Origin: Aphis gossypii
Taxonomy: Eukaryota; Arthropoda; Insecta; Hemiptera; Aphididae
Assembly: GCF_020184175.1 (NCBI RefSeq)
Contig: NC_065531.1
Location: forward strand, 23,333,213 to 23,397,212
Reading direction: 5' to 3'
DNA: 64,000 nucleotides
Shown here: one piece after another, positions 50,201-62,379 of the stretch
How the letters are laid out: the number at the start of each line of letters is the position of its first letter
Numbering within the stretch: position 1 is the first letter of the stretch
Notes under the pieces: model-generated
The model's database searches: none
Told to the model about the DNA's origin: nothing
The model's input: the letters and a program-made list of their open reading frames with translations, nothing else
Translations under genes and position numbers: made by a program

Positions 50201-53200
50201 TTATATAAGTAGGAAATTGATTAAAAAATAAGACATCAAACTATTAAACTACATTACAAAACTATCTTCCTTACATTTAATAATGTATTATTATTAAAGA
50301 GATATAGGGGGCTTAGCCGTAGGTGTGGAAAAGCCTATCGGAAAATTGGGGTTTTACCGGTTGACCCCTGTTTGTTACAAATTTTGGGGCTAGCAGTCAA
50401 AACACTTAACTTTATGCGTTATATGTTATTAATAATATAATAATAATATCGAACTATATATACAATTTGGAAACAGTTTATTTTATTGATATTTGATTTA
50501 TAGTGTTAATAATGAAATAAATATTAATTATGAGTTTACGACTTCACGTTAATAATACATGGCATTGTAGTACGTTTTCTATAGTATGTATATATTTTGG
50601 ATAATGAATATATTATCTATACCTATTATCATTATTATAATTATATTGTAATATCGTATATTTTTAGAGTATGATCGTGGTAACAGGCAAGGAAATGGGA
50701 ATACAGTCGTTTATAAAAACTAAAGTATGTGAAAAATTATTTAAGAAATTCAATGCCATAAGATCATTTAGAAATCTTGATTATGATAATGAGTATTGTA
50801 AAAGAAATATTTACTAAAATTAACTTTAATAATATTATTGATAAGGTAGTTGCACAAAGTAGTCTATAAAAAAAATCAATGTAGGTTTAATTATGACTGA
50901 TTAGTTTTGCATAAAAATAAAATAAAATGAGAATAAGAATATACACTTGTTTTATATATTCAGTGCGAGCGAAGCGATCAAAAATAATATTTGCGTCTTT
51001 TTGTTCTGGGTCCTTAAATTTAATTTCCGGTAACATAAAATAGCCCTATTCGGCCTATTCTCTCCTGGGCTTAAGTCACCACCACCATCACTTGTTTGCA
51101 TAAGTCATTATACATGAGAAAGTATACAATTGTAAATAGGGTATCCTTGCACTTATTTTGAGTCACTTCGACCACTAGTTTTATAGGTAGGTATTTATGT
51201 TTACTTACCCTATAGTTGTATCGACTGTTGGCTTTGGCCAAAGTGATCCATATCGACCACAGGTTAAACGACAAACATCAATAGACCCATCGAGTCCGTT
51301 GTTTTCTTTTTCCGTTGATGGGACTTTTCTGAAGATACATGTGTTGTTGATACATTTATATGATTTACTAAAAAAAATTAATAAATAACTTAATTATATA
51401 GTTGTGGTTGTTACTAATTTTAAATAACATTGAATGCTTATTCTTATTTTTAGTTAAATAAACTATGAATTATTTAAATGTATGCAGCAAATATTAAATA
51501 ACTTTTTACTCAACATTTTTTCAAATTCTTTCTCCCGTTAAAAATTAATATTTAGCTCTTCGAACTCCAAAATGTTCATTACAAGTAAATTCGTTTATGA
51601 TATTATCACACAATATTTTTTAAGAACTTATACTACCCCTAAGTTTAGTTTATAAATTGGAAATAGTGTTAATGCTCCCTTTTATTTTCAAGTTCAGTAT
51701 GAATTTTCGATTCTGAGTGAAGCGAGGAATGTATTGGTTTTACAATGATGTTTATTTCTTTTTTTTCTGTAAACACTTTTTCTCCTCCTAAACTTGCTCA
51801 AAAGTATCAAGTGCACCACTTTTTTTGAAAGGTAATGTTCTTGATCTGGTACTTTAGAGAGATCATTTTTCGATTTTGTCAATAGTTATTCAACGCCACG
51901 GGAAAAACACCGAAAAGTTACAAAAAAACGGAATTTCAATTTTTAACGATTTGTTTATCAGCATAGAAACGAATAATATTTAAATATTTAATGAAATAAA
52001 AAATATTCTTTCGTCTGCTCAAAATCGTTTTTTTATCTAATGCAGTAATTACATTCAAATCGAATACTGAAAAATTACATTATCCTACCCGAGGATCCAA
52101 GGGACGATATGGAAAAACTTCCTCTACCTCAATGCTGACCTACTTTTTTAAACTCATTAACTTATTGTATTATTTTATACAAAAAAATTGTAAATGACTT
52201 TTATAAATAAAATATATATGTATTTATAGATAATTTTATGACATAATTTTTTTTAAGTTGATAAAATTTTTTTTGTTTTCTTGATTCAATAACAGCTGTT
52301 GTATATTTATAATAGGTACATCAACTATTTACATTCGTCAATGAACTTTAGATATCCATATGCAGTGTGCATAATTTATATTGGTTCTTATACGACATTT
52401 AAATTTTTACACAAATTATGGATTTGTAGAATTTTACGATTTAAAAATTACTATTATATAATATGAGCCTAATCTAATCTCCTACCTTGTTAAGATTCTG
52501 CATATGGTATAGTTTTGTCTATCAGGATATTGATGAATGATGATATAGGTAAATCAAATTATCGGAACTCTTGTATCAATGTATAATCGAATTTTACGAT
52601 AACATTGAAGTATGTGAAAAAGCATAATTTTATGTTAATGGTTTGCATGACCACTGAGTTTGAGGAAAGTGTTTTAAATGTTTGTATGTATACCTATGAC
52701 ACGTAAGTTCTATGAAATTTATTTAGGCTTAAGAAAAAAACCTTTAATTTTTAGTAAGTAATATTTTTGATATGAAATATTAATAATTTTGTATACAACA
52801 GGGTGATTTAAATTTATGTTATAATTGTTTTATCATATAAATCTAAAATATTCATAGTAGAGAAAAAAATGTAATATGATAATTTTGTATATTTTTACAA
52901 TCATAATATTATGATGATTTTTTCGAGAGTATTTTGATACATAAATATCGGAATTTGGACGATAGGTTTTCGAGTTATACATATATTTAAAGTTTATTTA
53001 GTATTATGTTTGCAAAAAAAGTTAGGTTTGAATTTTTTAACTTGACCCCAAACCCTTCCTAAAATATTGTAATAAAATTTAAATTACTAATTATTTTAAA
53101 TATTTCTAAAATCTAAATAAAATAACGTTTGTATTTCATTTTTTCTCTATAGTGAATTGTTTTATATTTAAATACGATAAAATGGCTGTAACTTTAATTT

Positions 53201-56200
53201 AGAATTTCTCTGTACACAAAATAATAATATACAGTTAAATATAATTAATGTTGTTCAATACTTTAAATGTAGTAATTTTTTACCAATTCTGTTTTATTAA
53301 GTATTAACACATGATACACGTATATAATAGATTAATATAAAGTACAATTATTAATAACAATTTAGGTATTTTATTAATGCATGACTTTTGTGCATGCAAT
53401 CTCGTGTCAGTAATAACAATAATTATTTGTTAGTTCATAAAAATTATAAACATTCATACATTGTTACCTAAAAATAAACTGATGAGTGTTTATTAAATAA
53501 AAACTCGTCATGTTTTGATTAAATTACAGTAATTACACATAATAATATCTTCTTCGACATATACCAATTACGTTCGACGAAAATTATGACTGAAAATATA
53601 GTTTTGCTGATTTAACAATTTAAGTTGTTTAATGTGTGTGCATTTATGTACTAAATAAATACAACAACAAATTATCAAATTGTAAACGGAAACTGGATAT
53701 ATATTAAAATCAGGACAGAATAATTCAATACACCTTTAATAGTACCAGTAATTTATATGGCATTATAAATTACTATGGATATAGTACTATTAGTATGGAT
53801 ATCGAAATATTGATGTTTAGAAATAGAACACGATCACGAGTTCGTATAATTTAATATTTAAATAATGAAAATATAAGTGTGATGGGCACTGTGAGAAGCA
53901 TTAACACATAAACACAAAACGGGTACCAATGGCTGTTACTATAAGTAACGATTCAAATACGATTTAAACTGTATACTTCTAAATAGTAAATACTAAATAG
54001 GTCGAAAATAAAATAAATCGTTAATGGCTGCATACGAACTGAGTCCCAGTAAAACCTTTTATGACGAATTGAGCCCCGGGTTGTTTTAGGGTATATACCA
54101 ATTGAGTCCAGTGAAATTTTAGGTATAAAACTAATTGAGTCCATGTTTTAATACTAAGTCCCATCAAATTAAAAAAAAACCATTTTCCTTCCCATTTTTA
54201 CACTTTCAAAAAATTCTACCGAGTACCTATGGTTAAAAATGTTTTTTTTTTTAATATTTATAATATAAATATATAATAATACAGGGGTAAAATACAGTAT
54301 TGGTAAATTTGTGAATAATTTAATAAATGTACCTAGGCAATGATAAAATAAAATTTTTTGTATTGGTAAAAATTTATGGGATAAGCATTGTATATATTCA
54401 AATCTAGTTATTGTGTTTGATTGCAACAGCTGCATACTCTCATCTTTTTCTTTTTCTAATTTTTATATATAATAGGTACGTTGATTTTATATTTTACTCA
54501 AAATAATACACTCGGACTCAATCCGTATACTATTAGTTTCCTAATCCCAGACTCAATTAGTATATGTCTCGTTTGTACCCGGGACTCAATTAGTATATTA
54601 TTTTTTTTATCTTCAATTATAGGGACTCAATTAATATACAGCATCGTTAATAATTCGCGAATTTCAGAAAATACGAATAGATGGATATACGGTATGGTTG
54701 ATGTTAAGTAGGTTGGTGAAGAAAAATTGGCTTTTTCAAAAGTAAATTGAACATTATTTTGCGGCATAGTGAATATATACGACATGAGGGGGTGATGAAA
54801 AGAGACGACTTAAGATTTTGAAGATCAAATTCCGGAAAAAAGACCAGAAAAGTGATAAATATTAAATAAAAATAAAAATAAAGCTTGTTAATTTGAACCA
54901 TTTTAAGTTATTAACTTGTATACCTATATACACATTAAATATCTAAATAATCAATTAGAAATTAATGAAAATGAAAACAAACTTAAATGCACACGTTGTT
55001 TAGAAAAGAAAATTGAACTTATTCAATTTTTGAAAGCCATAACTAAAAATATAAAACTACGAAGATTTATTTATACAAAATATATTATAATATTTTTTAA
55101 TTTACATTTTTTATAACTTATTTGTAAGTAATTTATAGATTAAATTAGCTGTAAGCAGAAAGTATAATTTAGTAAACTTTTTCTCATCTATAAGATATTT
55201 ACACTTAAGTCTCTTTTACTCTTTTACAGAGCTTCATTTCCTAATAAGAATGTACATTTTAATTTTATTTAATTTTGAACTTATTTCCTATCATATATTA
55301 TCGATGGAACTATGGAAGACATACGTATACGTTAAGTTAAGATCTATGTGCAGCATACCTAATATAAAGGTAATTGAGTTATTAAATTCACCTTAACTAT
55401 TGTACTATTGTCTCCTAGTAATTTTTTTCATATGAATAACAATAACTCATTTTTTCTCAGTATTATATAAATTTTTTATGTGTGAGCGACAAAACACATT
55501 TGACATCTTGTACTTCAGGCAAATGAATATTTAAGTATGTAAAAGATATGAGATAAAGTGCACGTCACTTTTTACGAAATGTAGAGTTTTTGTCAGATTT
55601 CTTAAATAATCTTATTTGTTTTACTATTAGATACACATTTGGAAATTCGTCAAAACAAAACTACTAAAGTCTAAGATAAATAAACACAGTGGATGGGGAA
55701 CGTCTGAAAGGAAATAGTGTGCTATAGATTCGTAGTCAATACTTAAACGGCAAGATTAGTTATTATCAAATCACCTGTGTGGATCTTAACGGCAAGTCTA
55801 GGATACAGCAAGTGTGGAGGACAATTTATAATACATTATTTATATTATCGCACTATTCCAGAATAAATTAAATTTTATTTATTCTAGTATTCTACGTTAT
55901 TATGATCAATATGATCTAAATAATTATTATTCTAAGGGACAGCGGATTACGGAGCTAACAAGTCGGTGGCACGCGCAAGGCGCAACGATTAGCGGGCGGA
56001 CAGTGCGGCCAACACGAGTCGCAGCTGCCAGTCGTGTGCTATTGTGCTAACCACGAACAACTTACTGTCCGAGGCCGACAGACGGGACTCTTATCACTTA
56101 TCAGTTATCACAGTATTATCGCAACGAGTCCGGATTCCGGAGTCGCGAACGGCAGACGTGGTGATCTGACATCTCACTATCTCAAACAGCCAGGCTGCAG

Positions 56201-56814
56201 TAAGTTATTGCTGGGCGCTGGCACGGTGACACACACGCACACAGGACCTGGTGTACTGGTCTACATTATAACCATGGACTAAGATATCTTAGTCCGTGAT
56301 TATAACATATATAACATATTAATTGTTAACCTAACCGATTATGACCCACGATTGTCAAAAGTGTGTACCTACTTTTGAAATCTTACGATACAACAATATT
56401 CTTGTTATATAATAAAATATAATATGAAATCAGAAGACCGCAACAGCTGCAGCAGTTGCTGTATCGGCCGGATAGGGTTATATTATTATGTATTCTACGG
56501 GAGGGGAGAAATACGACATCGCTACAGCTACCGCGGTATTCGAACACTGAAACACTATCACGTGATCTGCAGCGACCTACGCATTTCCCGCCGATCACGA
56601 TTCGCGACCGTGTTCGTCGGCACGCACCCTACACAATCGACTACAAAAACGGTAATGCGTAGTTGTCGTCGATGGCTAATCGTCTCGTCTTAAACGATGA
56701 TACTCACACGAAGTACGGAGTCTGTTCGGCGGGGCCGTCGTAGCCACTGGCAGCGTTCCGGTGTACGAGCAGGTACAGCAGCATCACGCCGGCCATCAGT
56801 GCGCATCCCGCCAT
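47203..56814 (-). CDS. NAG1: Chitooligosaccharidolytic beta-N-acetylglucosaminidase (group I NAG, GH20)
   Basis: There are eight exons: 56708-56814, 51209-51367, 49365-49609, 48971-49295, 48425-48752, 47944-48366, 47737-47861 and 47203-47302 (TGA 47203-47205). They total 603 aa and all phases agree. It removes terminal GlcNAc from chitin oligosaccharides during moulting, after chitinase has cut the polymer, and is secreted. The signal peptide is MAGCALMAGVMLLYLLVHRN. An N-terminal cysteine module follows (Cys41, 46, 68, 72; KCINNTC and CRLTCGRYGSLWPKP), typical of insect NAGs. The GH20 barrel carries FMLDTARHYFPMSTIK, HWHATDSHSFP (from 258), MSKYGAYSP, CVQPPCGQLNP, the catalytic pair Asp387-Glu388 in FHMGGDE, TCMWSEYVDD (Trp533) and the closing PEWCYFHEGMC. 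HWH-x-TDSHSFP, PPCGQLNP and PEWCY place it in the chitin-degrading group rather than the lysosomal or N-glycan-trimming hexosaminidases. Intron 1 is 5.3 kb and carries repeats. Confidence 0.95.
49610..51208 (-). other. NAG1 intron 2
   Basis: AT-rich. A possible hAT-like start (CAGTGGCCGAAGTGGGTTGG, 49699) and a G-rich patch near 50300-50395 (ATAGGGGGCTTAGCC) look like transposon debris. No coding sequence was seen. Confidence 0.45.
51703..52032 (+). repeat. GATTCTGAGCGGAG-type repeat in NAG1 intron 1
   Basis: The left end CGATTCTGAGTGAAGCGAGG leads into AATGTATTGGTTTTACAATG. The right end reads, inverted, AACGATTTTGAGCAGACGAA. It is short (about 330 bp) and internally deleted relative to the copies at 31848-33445. 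Confidence 0.6.
52033..54016. other. NAG1 intron 1, AT-rich part
   Basis: Nothing was recognised in this stretch. Confidence 0.45.
54026..54642. mobile_element. Mutator-like non-autonomous element, word GGACTCAATTAG, in NAG1 intron 1
   Basis: A 9-bp direct repeat, ATCGTTAAT, lies at 54017-54025 and 54643-54651. The tips are GGCTGCATACGAACTGAGTC and, inverted, GCTGTATATTAATTGAGTCC. There are five inverted words on the left (54036, 54066, 54099, 54132, 54151) and four on the right (54514, 54549, 54581, 54622). The minus frames at 53953-54144 and 54169-54435 merely translate the array and AT-rich core. Confidence 0.8.
54652..55935. other. NAG1 intron 1, AT-rich part
   Basis: No feature was recognised. 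Short Lys-rich frames (54916-55116) have no family character. Confidence 0.45.
56100..56199 (+). promoter_or_regulatory. Candidate non-coding first exon of a plus-strand transcript
   Basis: A GC-rich stretch (55940-56260) inside NAG1 intron 1 has an initiator-like ATCAGTTA near 56099. It also has a consensus splice donor, CTGCA|GTAAGTTATT, after 56199. No convincing coding frame accompanies it, so it would be a 5' UTR exon of a gene downstream, or an alternative regulatory region of NAG1. I cannot choose between these. Confidence 0.28.
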
Positions 56815-57060
56815 CGTTTTACGTCTCTTTAACACAAAATAAACGAAGTGATAAATCGCCATCGCGTCGGTATTATATTTTTCTACTGCTATATTATGTT
56901 AACAAAAACGTTATTCGGCAGTCGCTGTTATTGTGTGGCAGCTGCACAGTGCACATTGACGATTGACCGCTGCCACACTGCGTTCGTGTCGTGCAACGTG
57001 CGCGGACGGCGGCGGCGCGGCGTCGGCATGCGCCGTTTGACCGCCCGGCAACGATAACGT
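56815..57060 (-). promoter_or_regulatory. NAG1 5' UTR and promoter (CpG-rich)
   Basis: Directly upstream of the NAG1 start the sequence becomes GC-rich (GCGCGGACGGCGGCGGCGCG near 57000), far above the genome-like background. It contains no long coding frame with family resemblance. This fits the GC-rich 5' regions of the other genes in this window. Confidence 0.45.
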
Positions 57061-57337
57061 ATACAAAACGCGCGACAAAAAAAAAAAATACGAAAAACAT
57101 TGTTACTCCGGAACTTCTACGCGTGATGGACGGCTGTAGAATATATTATTTTATCTACACACCAATATAGTATGTATTATATCAGTCAATATGGATTGAT
57201 TGAAGTGCATGTACATTCAAGTTGCGGTCAAATATATCCAAACTACCAAAAAATAATACCTACGATATCTTTGAGTTTACTAGGTACCTAGATATGAGGT
57301 ACTTCGTGAAATTAGTTTCACAATTAGTCATTACCTT

Positions 57338-57698
57338 CAGAGCCGTGTCGCGGGGGGGGGGGCTAGGGGGCATGATTTAAACCAGCCGCGGTCCCCACTA
57401 CGAGGCTCTTTAACAGATTTAGTGCGGCCCGCACTATTAACAGCACCACAATACCCTTTCCTAAAAACATATTGTATAATATTTATAATTTTTATATTTT
57501 TAATTACTACCATTAATAATAATGTATGCTGTCCGCAAATAATTTTCAAAAATTACATTTGGCCCTTCCTATAAAATCCTAGTGAGGACTGCTGGTTTAA
57601 ACTGTTAAAAGGGGGTGCCAAAAAAATTTATTTAGAATATTAGGGAGCTAATATTTTTTATTTTGCCCCGAGTGATAAATCTTAACGGCTTGGCTCTG
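57338..57698. mobile_element. hAT-type element with exact 8-bp duplication, containing a second element
   Basis: The outer tips are CAGAGCCGTGTCGCGGGGG and, inverted, CAGAGCCAAGCCGTTAAG. ATTACCTT is exact at 57330-57337 and 57699-57706. Inside, from about 57376 to 57597, lies a second inverted pair: TTTAAACCAGCCGCGGTCC and, inverted, TTTAAACCAGCAGTCCTCAC. So one short element sits within another. No coding capacity. Confidence 0.75.
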
Positions 57699-57799
57699 AT
57701 TACCTTACAATAGAAATTTAATCAATAGTACCCATAAATGCTTATTGATAAAAAGTCATTCAATTTAAATTTCAAAACTATTATTATATTATAATATAT

Positions 57800-58325
57800 G
57801 TATAAAAATATTGAAAATACATAGAGGTACAATTTATATTTATAAGAATTTTAAGTTCCAATTTGGACTAATTTTGTTTAAAACATAAAAATATACTTAT
57901 TGTTTTATTGTTGAAAGTCTATAAAATGTGCCTGAGGCTTAAATATTTAATACTAAGTTCCTCATATTATTACTAAAAATTATAAAAGCATAATTTTATT
58001 TTATAAATCTTTTGTTTAAATTTAGATAAAATGACACGTTTAGATTATGAAAAACAATTTTCATTATTTTGTCGTACTATAAAATATTATTCGTGAGAAA
58101 CGGGAACATATAACTGCCACGTATAATATAAATAAATAATTTTATTTTATATACAAAATTATATTTCAAAATGAAATGTTTTTGAAAAAAATTAATTCAA
58201 CTTGTTATATTATTAGATAATAGTGAAATAAATTATTTTACTTAATATGTAGTATTATCAAAATCCATAACATGAAATATATTTAGTGATAAAAGGTGAC
58301 AGATCGTCTCCGCTCAGAATCGTTT
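57800..58325 (+). repeat. 3' part of a GATTCTGAGCGGAG-type repeat
   Basis: The interior word AATACATAGAGGTACAATTT (57818) and AAGTTCCTCATATTATTAC are family words. The right terminus at 58300-58325 reads, inverted, AACGATTCTGAGCGGAGACG, the best-preserved copy of that end here. The left end is lost. Confidence 0.6.
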
Positions 58326-58663
58326 TAATAATATTTTAATAAAAGATAAAAATATAGAATAGTATAATATAATTGAATTAAAATTTAACATAACAATGAC
58401 TCACTCGATCGACACCTTGCAGAATGTTGTTTCTTTGGCACTTATTCATCTTTTTTTTTTAACCATTTGTTAATGTACATTAAGAAACAAATCAAACTTG
58501 AATTATATAGAGTTACCTAAACATCTTTCAGATCTTAAATGGAGCAAAATTATTTTATAATGATCTGTGTGTGTTTTTTGTACATAGGTTAGGTTGTATA
58601 TTTGAAAAAAAAAATTTTTCGATTTTAAATTTTAAAGGTGATTTTGATAGAATATTAAATCTA

Positions 58664-58754
58664 TACTCCGTTTCAAAAGAGATTATATCGGGCGACCACG
58701 GGCAAAACCGGTTTTGTTACGTAAATCTGGTATAATTTCTTTTGAAATGGAGTA
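58664..58754. mobile_element. 91-bp MITE with TA target, Tc1/mariner-type
   Basis: TACTCCGTTTCAAAAGA and, inverted, TACTCCATTTCAAAAGA bound 91 bp, with TA on each side (58662-58663 and 58755-58756). The next inward block also mirrors (GATTATA against TATAATT). TACTCC(C/G)(T/C)TTCAAAA ends with a TA target are typical of mariner-type MITEs. Confidence 0.65.
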
Positions 58755-58756
58755 TA

Positions 58757-59695
58757 GTTGATACTTTTGAAAGATACATAAAATTCCCACCAGGTATTTT
58801 TAAAAATAATCCGAAAAAAACAAACAAAAAAAATTTTGGAAAAAAAAATGAATTTTCACGTAAAAATAATTTTTGATGAAATGAAAAATGTTATCTAATA
58901 GATTTTAATGTAAAACATTGTTCAAAATTTAATATTTTGAATTATACAAATAGGTACTAAAAGATTAAAAAATGTTATGCACTTGTGCTTTATTCTATTG
59001 TTTGATTTTCAGTTTGTTCAGTTTGTTGTTACCTAATATAATATTTCCTTTATAAAACCTTTTTTAAATAATAATAAGTTATAAGACCATAAAGAAAATA
59101 CTAGTGAAACGGAAAAACAATAATAACCTCATTTTTTACATTTTTCGCACACATTCTGATGTTATGTTGTTATGAATTATGATCACTAATATTTTTCAGT
59201 GGTTACTATTGGTTACAATTGTATTTAAGCAATAAAAGTTTATTTAATAATAATTTAGTATCTGTAAATCAGATTTTTGTGTAAAAACTAAGGTATTGAT
59301 GAAATGAGGCAGTACAGAATGTTTGAAAATTTAACCTTGAAATACCATTAATTATTATAATGTGTATTTAAAACCTACCTAGTTTATTAAAGACATATTA
59401 TATAATATTAGTTATTACAATATTACATATTATATATTTATTTATCACATATTACATATTTAACACACACATATTTTGTTGATAATAATTTATAATTTTC
59501 ATTTTTTTTTTTTTTTTTTATTCATTTTATTAAAAAGTGCAGGTTATGAGTAAAAATTCCCGTTCTTTCCAAAAATTTTAAAAATGTTGGGAATTTTCTC
59601 TCTTTAATTCCAAAAAATTTCTTCTATAGAACCAATTTATCGCTAACAAAAATTATTTTCGAAATTGATGATCGAAGCATTTTTTTTATAATAAA
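58757..59695. other. AT-rich intergenic DNA, no gene seen
   Basis: No feature was recognised beyond a long T run near 59503-59519. Confidence 0.5.
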
Positions 59696-60031
59696 ACCGG
59701 CAAAATGACATAAATTAAAAAATTACCTTCTCTTCACCTTATGCTTGTAGAGTTTCTTCATATACATTCTAAGAATAGAAATAGATTAACTAAAAAAGAT
59801 TAGCAGCATGTATTATTACTTTATAAACAACAGCATAACAATTAGACATAAGAAATAAAAAGCTTTCAAGGAATATGAAGCAAAAGGTTTCTAATAAGCA
59901 ATAATAATAGTTTAATAATTGTTTAGTGTTTACACTATTTACATTTTTTTAGTGGCACGGATTAACGTTTTTTAATTGTGTCATAAATTGGCACATTAGA
60001 AAAATCCAATTTACTATCCCTGTTATACAGC
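59696..60031. repeat. Copy 2 of the CAGGGAT-ended short element
   Basis: TAGATTAACTAAAAAAGATT (59789), GCTTTCAAGGAATATGAAGC and GGCACATTAGAAAAATCCAA match 6890-7095 in order. The right tip is TATCCCTGTTATA. The left tip is not preserved. Confidence 0.6.
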
Positions 60032-62375
60032 CTATTCTGTTTAAGTTATAGTTTATTGTTTATTCATATATATGTATTTCTATGTTCAATGTACTATAAT
60101 TTTATCATATTATAATTTTTTTTAATTTACGTATTAACTAAGGTGGATAATTTACCTTGTTGTTAACGTATTATCCATACCAAGCATAGAGTAATGATAC
60201 CAACTGAATTTATATATTTTTGTAGATAATAGATTTATATACGTACCTTTAATAGATTATATTGTTATTGTCAATTAGATTATTTATTCTTAATATGGTC
60301 ATAAACTATATGTATGTATATATTTTGTTCAATAAAAACAAAAAAATAATAAATGAGGATAGTATTCGTGAAGCAAATGGTGATCTACCAACAAGCAATC
60401 TAATTAGAAATACATTTATTTTCATATTTAAAACGTTTTAAAATCCGTTAAAAAGTTCATTAAAGTGTGTTAAGGGTTAACTTGGCCTCTACCATATTTT
60501 AAAAAGATGATATAAAAGTTCCGATGTCGTTTCGTGCATTTTTCGAAGTACTTTCATTTTAAGATGTAAGTAACCAAAAAGGTAATGTATATTATAAATT
60601 AATATAATTTATTAATGTTTGAATGTTAGTTTCAAGGGCGTATCCAGATAAAAAAAATGTTTGCCCCCCCACCCCCTAAAAAAATGTTTGAGGATGCCCA
60701 TGATTGTACCTAGTAATTAATATAATATAGTGGATCACCTCCTACACCTAAGAAATAGCGGTAGATCACCTGCAACCTGCTATACATAGATGCAACTATA
60801 CAGGGTATAATAGGGGTAACAAGATTAGACTTTAAAAATTAATTTTAATATTAAAAAGTAGGTTCCTATAATTACTCATTACAATAATTAAGTATATTTT
60901 AAATTATTACAACATGCATATTATATAATTTGTATATTGTATATAGTTATTGAGGTAAATTGTATTGTTTTGATAACAACTCGGATATTGGATAAGATTA
61001 GGTATAGCCGTATAGAACTATCAGAAAAATTTTGACGTAAAGCTCAGACAACTTACTTACAAATATCGAATATAACACTATTCAATCAAAAAACAAATTA
61101 TATTTAGTTAGTAACGTTTTTATATTTAAATTGACTGCCATAGTGTCATAACCCATAATATTACAAAATACATTGAGTCAAAATAAAATAATAAAATAAG
61201 TTATCGTTATTTTTTTAGTACCTTTTATGAAAATTATTAATATTTTGTAATGGGTACAAGAGAAACAATAAGGTATGGTAAAAAATAAAAATATTTACTT
61301 TTATTCTACCATAATAGTCATTAATCATTATTCATTATGATGAGATTGGTTTCATTTCGTTTTCAGACGATCGCTACTACTAACAATTATAGATGGCTAT
61401 ACTATAACTGATTGAATAATATATTATAACTAGTTCTAAAACTTAATTTCTCCGTGAAAAATAAGCAAATATTAAACATGAGGCTTATGATGTCGGTATA
61501 CCTATTTTGGTTTTAGTATACTTATATCAATTCACTGGTTAATCGGCACCGATGTACCTACCTAACTTTGTAAACTAATCGATCAAGATAAGCAATCCGT
61601 TTATAGTGTATTGGATAATTACTAAATAATGTTGATTATGAATCAGCCAGTTATGGTTTATTCTTTAATAATATAATAATATATTATACAGGTTATAATT
61701 ATTATAAAAGCGTTATACATATACTAGGCATATTAAAAAAAAATCTAATAATTAAAAGTTTAAATATAGTGATTAGTGACTGATTGATGGTAATTTAATT
61801 AATGAATAGATTTCAGCATTTTTTATCTAGAAGAATTATATTTTTAAAATATAAATGACAAATGAAATAAAATAATTGTTGAACACATAATTGTTTTATA
61901 GTTAATTAATGAAAATGATAAAAATTTACTTACTGAGTGGATAACACGTAATATTTCTTTGTAAATATATTATATGATAGGTACTAATAACCTCTTGCAG
62001 TCATTGACTCCGAAGTACGATTGACGATTGTTCAAGAATACGTACCGGTTTTATTTGTCAAAACGTCATAAAGCATTATTTTAAGTGCTGACTAATCTGT
62101 GGAAGGGGTTAGAACCTTAGAGAACCATCAATGCACTATAACGATTACATATATATTATACTTGTCTACCTACAATATGGCTATAGCTAACTATTTATTA
62201 CGTTGTAACAAATTAAGATAAATGGTACACGTATAATGCATTATAAATATTCGAGTATATTGTATAGATACTTAATACTGACTTGAAATGTTATAAAATG
62301 TATGTGTTGAGTTGGTCTGGCTCATGATTTTTGATTCAGGTAAATGTTTTCCAAAGGACGGATATACATGCACTT
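60032..62375. other. AT-rich intergenic DNA with one hAT-like end
   Basis: CAAGGGCGTATCCAGATAAA followed by GCCCCCCCACCCCCT (60635-60680) resembles one end of an hAT-type MITE. No partner end was found. No gene was seen. Confidence 0.45.
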
Positions 62376-62379
62376 TTTT

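Noticed and set aside
51197..51388. 63-residue plus-strand frame
   Set aside because: It is the antisense of NAG1 exon 2 (KCINNTC...CRLTCGRYGSLWPKP), which has both splice sites and the right phase.
54169..54435. 88-residue minus frame with hydrophobic segments
   Set aside because: It lies inside the 54026-54642 element core, is AT-biased and has no transposase motif.
56383..57100. Several overlapping frames on both strands near NAG1 exon 1
   Set aside because: GC-rich DNA lacks stops by chance. Only the signal-peptide frame 56708-56814 is supported by a donor and by phase with exon 2.
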